Assembly (NCBI GenBank): GCA_002440805.1
Contig: DJVD01000243.1
Coordinates: forward strand, 1 to 12,208
Reading direction: 5' to 3'
Length of the DNA: 12,208 nt
Source: Chloroflexi bacterium UBA6265
GTDB taxonomy: Bacteria; Chloroflexota; Chloroflexia; Thermomicrobiales; UBA6265
The notes below the pieces were generated by a model. The model did no database searches and was not told the origin of the DNA. It saw nothing but the letters and a program-made list of their open reading frames with translations. The position numbers and the translations under genes were made by a program. Positions 8,123 through 12,208 of the stretch are shown one piece after another. Every line of letters starts with the position of its first letter. The stretch's first letter is position 1.

Positions 8123-8159
8123 AGGCCCGCCCATTATCGTGCTGATCATGGGCGGGCCT
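8123..8159 (-). terminator. Hairpin terminator after SBP5
   Basis: A perfect 12-bp GC-rich stem (8123-8134 against 8148-8159) can be extended inward by ATC/GAT after one mismatch, closing on a GTGCT loop. It starts about 35 nt past the SBP5 stop. The minus strand continues TGTTTGTGC, a weak U tract. It is a strong hairpin and likely ends SBP5 transcription. Confidence 0.7.
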
Positions 8160-8193
8160 TGATTGTTCCTTGGGGCTAATGCCGTATCAGCGG

Positions 8194-10095
8194 CTAGCTT
8201 TCCGGATTCCAGTTCCAGTTCGCGATGTTCCAGTAATCGTAGCTGAATGCTGCGCGGGCGATATTGTTGGCATTGAGCTTTCGGTTGATCGCACGCGGGT
8301 TATTCGTGAGCACGATCGGCAACAGCACGTCGTTGTGAATGAGGATGTCATTCATCTGGACGAAAAGTTCCGTCAGCTTGTCCGGATCGGTCTCGGTCTT
8401 CGCAGCCTCAAAGGCGGCGTCATAATCAGCGTTGCTCCAGCGGCTGTTGTTGCCACCGTTCCAGTTGTTGCTGGCCTGGGCAATGTTCTCGCCATCCGGT
8501 CCGGCGTACCACACGTTCATAAAGCTCATCGAACGTGGGTTATTCGGCACGCCCTGGTACTGGCACATGTCCCAGTAGAACTTGTAGATGTTCTCGTCAT
8601 TTCCTTCGCTTGCGTCGAAGTAGATGCCGGAATCGACCTGCTCCAGCTGTACGCGGAAGCCGACTTCCTCCATGTTGGCCTTCACCACACTCTGGATCTT
8701 CTGGCGAACCGAGTTCACGCTGGTTGCGTAGACGACCTGGAGCGCCACGCCATCCTTCTCGCGAACGCCCGAGCCGTTATCGACCCAGCCGGCTTCTTCG
8801 AGAGTTTGCTTGGCCTTCTCGGGATCGTATTCGTATTCGGTGTTCTTGCTGATGACGGCCTCATCGCCATACACGATGTTCGTGGCAATTTGTTGGCCTT
8901 CGCCGTAGAAATTCTGGACGATCTGTTCCCTGTTCACAGACAGCACGATGGCGCGGCGAACCGCATCATCGGTCAGGAACGGGTGCGGTGTGTCCTTGTG
9001 GCTGCGCTGCCCATCGACTTCGGTGTTGGGATCAGAGAAGTTAAAGTTGACGCGCTCGACGGATACGGAGACACCAGGAACCACCAGGAGTTGACCCGGT
9101 GAATCTTCGGCTTCCATTTCGCTCAGGACATCCGGCTCAAGAACCAGGTTCCAGGCGTAATCGAACTCGCCGGTCTGGATAACGGCGCGGGCTGCCGCAG
9201 CAGCATCGCCACCACCCTTCAACCACACCCGGTTGAAGAACGGCTTGTTCGGCTCACGATAGAGCTCATTGACGACGTAAATGGCCTCGTCATTCGGGGT
9301 GAAGGATTCCACCACATACGGGCCCGTACCAATTGGGTTGGTAATGAAGGCATCGTGGGCGCCTTCAACTTCCAGGATGTGTTTCGGATACACGAAGCCC
9401 GTGGAGGTGCCTGAGAACGCATCGAACCAGAACGGGTTTTGTTCGCTGAAGTTCACCTTGATGGTGAGATCATCGATAACCTCCCAATCGGAGATCGCCC
9501 GGTAGTTCTCGAAGTTCACCGAAGCATTCTCGGTGTTTTGGACCCAATCGATGGTGAAGCCTACATCCTCGGCGGTCAACGGTTCGCCATCGCTCCAGAC
9601 CACATCTGGCAGGAGGTGAAGTTCGACCGAGGTGAGATCTTCGGCGAGCATGCCGTTCTCAACCGATGGCACTTCCGTCACCAGATTGGGGATGAGCAGA
9701 GCGTTGGGATCGTAGTGGATGAGCGGCTCAAGCACGATTTGGGCGGCAAGGAAATCCTTGGTGCCCGAGCTGACGTGCGGGCTCATGAGGGTTGGTGCCT
9801 GCCACTGGATCAACTTCACCTCGCCGCCTTCACCGCGAGTTTGACCTTCGGTATTTTCCGCCGGCCGTCCAGCTGCGCCCGGCTCTGGGCTCGCCACCGG
9901 GGTACCATCGGCACCCTGGTACACCGCAAAACCGTTGCGGTATCCGTTCTTGGCCGAAACGCCAGCGGCGTTGGCCAGTACCAGCGCGGCACCGCCGGTG
10001 ACACCAAGCGTTGCAGCCCGGCTCATGAATGTGCGGCGCGAAATCGCGCCCGATGCGAGCTCGTCAACCAGGTTTCGAAGTGACATCTTGCTCAT
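8194..10095 (-). CDS. SBP5: Tat-exported family 5 solute-binding protein with long linker
   Basis: A complete binding protein, 633 residues from ATG 10095. The open frame runs to 10335, but only sequence from about 10107 onward aligns with the paralogues. ATG 10107, 10095 and 10086 all occur; I prefer 10095 because GAAGG lies 4 nt upstream and the distance to Tat Arg20-Arg21 (SRRTFMSR) matches the other copies. After the hydrophobic core the linker is longer and different: KNGYRNGFAVYQGADGTP, then a Pro/Ala-rich segment. Family blocks: RGEGGEVKLIQWQAP, LMSPHVSSGTKDF, WSDGEPLTAEDVGFTIDW, FWFDAFSG, NPIGTGPYVVESF, KGGGDAAAAARA, FSDPNTEVDGQRSHKDTPHPFLTDDAVRRA (SHKD replaces the usual SEMN), DSGIYFD, and the tail YWNIANWNWNPES, slightly longer than in the paralogues. 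The single cysteine (DMCQYQ) is internal. The variable C-lobe segment near 506-522 reads YQGVPNNPRSM. It is closest to SBP4. Confidence 0.94.
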   Translation of the reverse strand: MSKMSLRNLVDELASGAISRRTFMSRAATLGVTGGAALVLANAAGVSAKNGYRNGFAVYQGADGTPVASPEPGAAGRPAENTEGQTRGEGGEVKLIQWQAPTLMSPHVSSGTKDFLAAQIVLEPLIHYDPNALLIPNLVTEVPSVENGMLAEDLTSVELHLLPDVVWSDGEPLTAEDVGFTIDWVQNTENASVNFENYRAISDWEVIDDLTIKVNFSEQNPFWFDAFSGTSTGFVYPKHILEVEGAHDAFITNPIGTGPYVVESFTPNDEAIYVVNELYREPNKPFFNRVWLKGGGDAAAAARAVIQTGEFDYAWNLVLEPDVLSEMEAEDSPGQLLVVPGVSVSVERVNFNFSDPNTEVDGQRSHKDTPHPFLTDDAVRRAIVLSVNREQIVQNFYGEGQQIATNIVYGDEAVISKNTEYEYDPEKAKQTLEEAGWVDNGSGVREKDGVALQVVYATSVNSVRQKIQSVVKANMEEVGFRVQLEQVDSGIYFDASEGNDENIYKFYWDMCQYQGVPNNPRSMSFMNVWYAGPDGENIAQASNNWNGGNNSRWSNADYDAAFEAAKTETDPDKLTELFVQMNDILIHNDVLLPIVLTNNPRAINRKLNANNIARAAFSYDYWNIANWNWNPES

Positions 10096-10225
10096 GCGGC
10101 CTTCCATTTCTCTTATACGAACACACGATACGCACGAGAACTCCTCAGGAATCAGGAACAGCAGATACGCAAAGAATCGTCCTCGCGGCTCTGGCCCAGT
10201 ACGCTGATTTGTTTTCGCTGGGTTC

Positions 10226-10255
10226 ACGATAACCGAACCCGCACCGGGTTGACAA
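10226..10255 (-). promoter_or_regulatory. Promoter candidate for SBP5
   Basis: The minus strand has TTGTCA (10255-10250), five of six bases of the -35 consensus, then 18 nt, then TATCGT (10231-10226), four of six of the -10. It lies after the SBP6 hairpin and about 130 nt before the SBP5 start, which argues that SBP5 is its own transcription unit. Confidence 0.45.
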
Positions 10256-10316
10256 CTACAACGGCGGGGACGCGGACCCTTCTTCCGGGGATTGTGGTTC
10301 CCTGGTGAGTAACGTA

Positions 10317-10346
10317 CGGGGAGACACGTTTTCACGTGCCTCCCCG
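10317..10346 (-). terminator. Hairpin terminator after SBP6
   Basis: A 12-bp stem with one mismatch (10317-10328 against 10335-10346), with the GC-rich arm CGGGGAG and a 6-nt loop, starts about 10 nt past the SBP6 stop. No U run follows on the minus strand (TACGTTACTC), so termination by this hairpin alone is uncertain. Confidence 0.55.
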
Positions 10347-10355
10347 CTTTTCGAG

Positions 10356-12206
10356 CTAGTCGACGGTGTTCCAGTTGGCGATGTTGGCGTAGGCGCCCGA
10401 GAACGATCCGGTCACCAACGTTTCCATGCGCAATCGATTGGCGCCGATGCTCCCTCCGCCGACCACGACCACTGGTACCAGCACATGGTTGCCAACTACC
10501 AGGTCATTCATGGCGATAAAGGTGTCGATCAATGCTTCCGGGTCGGTTTGGCCCTGGGCACTGCGCCACAGTTCGTCATATTCCTCGTTTACCCAGCGGA
10601 CAATATTGCTGCCGGTCCAGGCATTGGATGCCTGGGCAACGTTTTCCAGTTCAGGGCCGCTGTACCACTGCTCCATGTACGTGAGCGGGCGGGTGCTGCC
10701 CTGCGGCATGATGTAGAGCATGAGATCCCACGGGAACTTGTTGAAGCTCTGGTCGTTGCCCTCCGAGGCATCGAAGAAGATACCCGCATCAACCTGCTCC
10801 AACTGAATCTTGAAACCGATGGCTTCCAGATTCGCCTTAATAACCGACTGGGTCTTTTGCCGTCGGCCAGAAATGGGTGATGCGAAGACGAAGCTGAGCT
10901 CCATGCCATCTTTCGCGCGCACGTCGCCATCCATCACCCAACCGGCGTCATCGAGCAATTTCTCTGCCGCTGCGGCATCGAACACATATTCGGTATTTGG
11001 CGATTCGATGGCCAGATCGCCATTGATGACGTTAATAGCAGCGGTCGAACCCAGGCCGTAGAACTGGTCGGCGATGAGTTGCCGATCGATGGCAATCGAC
11101 ATCGCCTCGCGCACCACCGGATCGGAAAGGATCGGGTGCGGCGTGTTGACCTCACTGGTCTGGCCATCAACCTCTGTCCACGGATCGCTGTGGTTAATCG
11201 CCATGCGCTCCACATTCACTGGCAGCACCGGCACCAGGGCTCCCAGCGACTCCTCGCCCATCATGGAGTTGAGGATATCGGGCTCGACGCCCGGGCCCCA
11301 GGCAAAATCGAACTCCCCGGTGGATAGCACGGCGCGAGCCGCCGCCGCGCCATCGCCACCACCCTTCAGCATTACCCGCGAGAAAAATGGCTTGTTGGCC
11401 TCGCGATAGTTCTCGTTCATCACGAACTGAATCTCATCGTTCGGGGTGAAGCTTTCCACCTTGTACGGCCCGGTACCAACAGGTGCGATGACAAAGCTCT
11501 CATGTGCTCCTTCAACCTCAAGGATGTGCCTGGGATACAACATACCGGTGGTATAGCTGGTAAAGGGCTCAAACCAGAAGGGATTTGGCTGGGTAAACGT
11601 CACCAGGGCAGTACGTTCATCCTGCACTTCCACCGATTCGATGATGGCGTAGGTGCCTCGAGTGGTGGTGGCATTGGCATCGTCCAACACCCAATCGACG
11701 GTGAACGCGATATCGTCCGCCGTTACCGGCTCGCCGTCGCTCCACAGCAATCCCTCTTTGAGCTTAAGGGTGACGGTAAGTCCATCCTCCGATAGCAGGC
11801 CATTTTCGAGGGTTGGCACTTCGTCGATAAGGATGCCGTACAACTGGCCATCGGGCAGGTAACCAAACAGCGGCTCGATGGTGAGCTGGGACGCATCGAA
11901 ATCCTTGTAGCCGGTAGCCGTGTGCGGGCTGAGGATGGTGGGTGCCTGGTATTGAATGATACGAAGCTCGCCGCCTTCGCCCCGGGTGCGTCCCTCCATA
12001 CCGGAATCGTTCGGGGATCCATCGGAGGTGAAGTAATCGATCTCTTCGGGGGTGGCGTCTTGCGCGGAAACCCGGGTTGCGGCGGCAGTGATCAGCGCCG
12101 GCGGCAATCCGAGAGCTGCGGCCATCTGTGCAAACTTGCGGCGGGAGAGCGTGCCTGCGCGAAGCTGATCTACCAACTGGCGGCCGGTGGTTCCTGGAGT
12201 GTTCAA
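10356..12206 (-). CDS. SBP6: Tat-exported family 5 solute-binding protein, start near window edge
   Basis: About 616 residues, complete to the TAG stop. The first possible start in the window is TTG 12206. Alignment with SBP4 (TTTGPLRELVD against GTTGRQLVDQL) puts the true start at or within a few codons of this point, possibly just outside the window. The Tat motif is SRRKFAQM (about Arg22-Arg23), followed by a hydrophobic core and RVSAQDATPEE, then an acidic linker (IDYFTSDGSPND). Family blocks: RGEGGELRIIQYQAP, LSPHTATGYKDF, WSDGEPVTADDIAFTVDW, FWFEPF, YPRHILEVEG, PVGTGPYKVESF, KGGGDGAAAARA, TSEVNTPHPILSDPVVREA and DAGIFFD. It is the most divergent copy of its subgroup: NHSDPW replaces NFSDPN, SGRRQK replaces NPVRQK, and the tail is YANIANWN instead of YWNIANWN. 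No cysteine was seen. The C-lobe segment (about 490-505) reads MPQGSTRPLTYM. Confidence 0.92.
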   Translation of the reverse strand: MNTPGTTGRQLVDQLRAGTLSRRKFAQMAAALGLPPALITAAATRVSAQDATPEEIDYFTSDGSPNDSGMEGRTRGEGGELRIIQYQAPTILSPHTATGYKDFDASQLTIEPLFGYLPDGQLYGILIDEVPTLENGLLSEDGLTVTLKLKEGLLWSDGEPVTADDIAFTVDWVLDDANATTTRGTYAIIESVEVQDERTALVTFTQPNPFWFEPFTSYTTGMLYPRHILEVEGAHESFVIAPVGTGPYKVESFTPNDEIQFVMNENYREANKPFFSRVMLKGGGDGAAAARAVLSTGEFDFAWGPGVEPDILNSMMGEESLGALVPVLPVNVERMAINHSDPWTEVDGQTSEVNTPHPILSDPVVREAMSIAIDRQLIADQFYGLGSTAAINVINGDLAIESPNTEYVFDAAAAEKLLDDAGWVMDGDVRAKDGMELSFVFASPISGRRQKTQSVIKANLEAIGFKIQLEQVDAGIFFDASEGNDQSFNKFPWDLMLYIMPQGSTRPLTYMEQWYSGPELENVAQASNAWTGSNIVRWVNEEYDELWRSAQGQTDPEALIDTFIAMNDLVVGNHVLVPVVVVGGGSIGANRLRMETLVTGSFSGAYANIANWNTVD

Positions 12207-12208
12207 AA

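Larger units (their letters stand above)
1..12206 (-). repeat. Tandem array of six paralogous SBP genes
   Basis: Six genes of one family lie head to tail on one strand, with only a CsbD-like gene between copies 1 and 2. Shared blocks (QWQAP, WSDGE, GTGPY or GTGPF, KGG.DA..AAR, TPHP, and the ANWN tail wherever the C-terminus is visible) prove common ancestry. Copies 1-2 share ATGDKD, TWADA and HILEGAD. Copies 3-6 share LSPH or MSPH, FWF..F and the E..GAH or E..GSH type. This points to at least one old split followed by later duplications. The copies differ enough along their length that I see no long near-identical DNA block suggesting very recent duplication or assembly error. Confidence 0.85.

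Noticed and set aside
7890..8162. 90-residue plus-strand open frame in the SBP4-SBP5 gap
   Set aside because: It uses a TTG start, has His/Arg/Ser-rich composition, and its end runs through the SBP5 terminator hairpin. No family resemblance was seen.
10096..10335. 80-residue N-terminal extension of SBP5 from ATG 10335
   Set aside because: The extension is rich in Pro, Arg and Cys and does not align with any paralogue. It overlaps the SBP6 hairpin and a promoter candidate, and would place the Tat motif about 100 residues into the protein.
1421..10346. Repeated hairpins as a CRISPR array or mobile-element ends
   Set aside because: The hairpins are unlike one another, are spaced by whole genes and sit just after stop codons. 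There is no repeat-spacer regularity, no transposase and no direct target duplication.

Overview
The window is almost entirely a tandem, same-strand array of paralogous genes for extracytoplasmic solute-binding proteins of the peptide/nickel/opine ABC-transporter type (SBP family 5, Pfam SBP_bac_5). All genes read on the minus strand. Six copies are visible, called SBP1 to SBP6 here from low to high coordinate; transcription runs the other way. SBP1 (1-1243) is cut by the left edge of the window. SBP2 (1884-3743), SBP3 (3951-5777), SBP4 (5948-7801) and SBP5 (8194-10095) are complete. SBP6 (10356-12206) reaches the right edge, and its exact start is uncertain. The only other gene is a 67-residue CsbD-like stress protein (1487-1690) between SBP1 and SBP2.

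Each SBP begins with a conserved stretch of about 20 residues, then a twin-arginine (Tat) motif and a hydrophobic segment ending in an Ala-rich signal-peptidase-I-like site. A Pro/Thr/Ala/Asp-rich linker follows, then a conserved RGEGGE-type block that opens the binding domain. There is no lipobox cysteine in any copy. Copies 1-2 and copies 3-6 form two sequence subgroups. No permease (DppB/C-like) or ATPase (DppD/F-like) gene is visible, so partner subunits must lie outside the window or elsewhere in the genome.

The gaps between genes (about 170 to 390 bp) each carry a hairpin just after the stop codon of the upstream gene. The hairpins differ in sequence from gap to gap, and some gaps also hold a plausible promoter. 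This suggests that the copies are separately transcribed units and can be expressed independently, rather than forming one operon. The largest gap (7802-8193) holds a terminator hairpin, a promoter candidate and a leader of about 240 nt, with no credible gene.

Organism: the base composition looks moderately GC-rich. The combination of Tat-exported SBPs without a lipobox, linkers of the QDATPDAT type and multiplied SBP genes resembles Thermomicrobiales-like Chloroflexota. This is an inference from recalled protein style, not a database result.

Functionally, the array looks like a diversified set of binding proteins for peptides or other organic solutes, exported folded through Tat. Differences concentrated in a C-lobe segment that normally helps contact ligand suggest different specificities.
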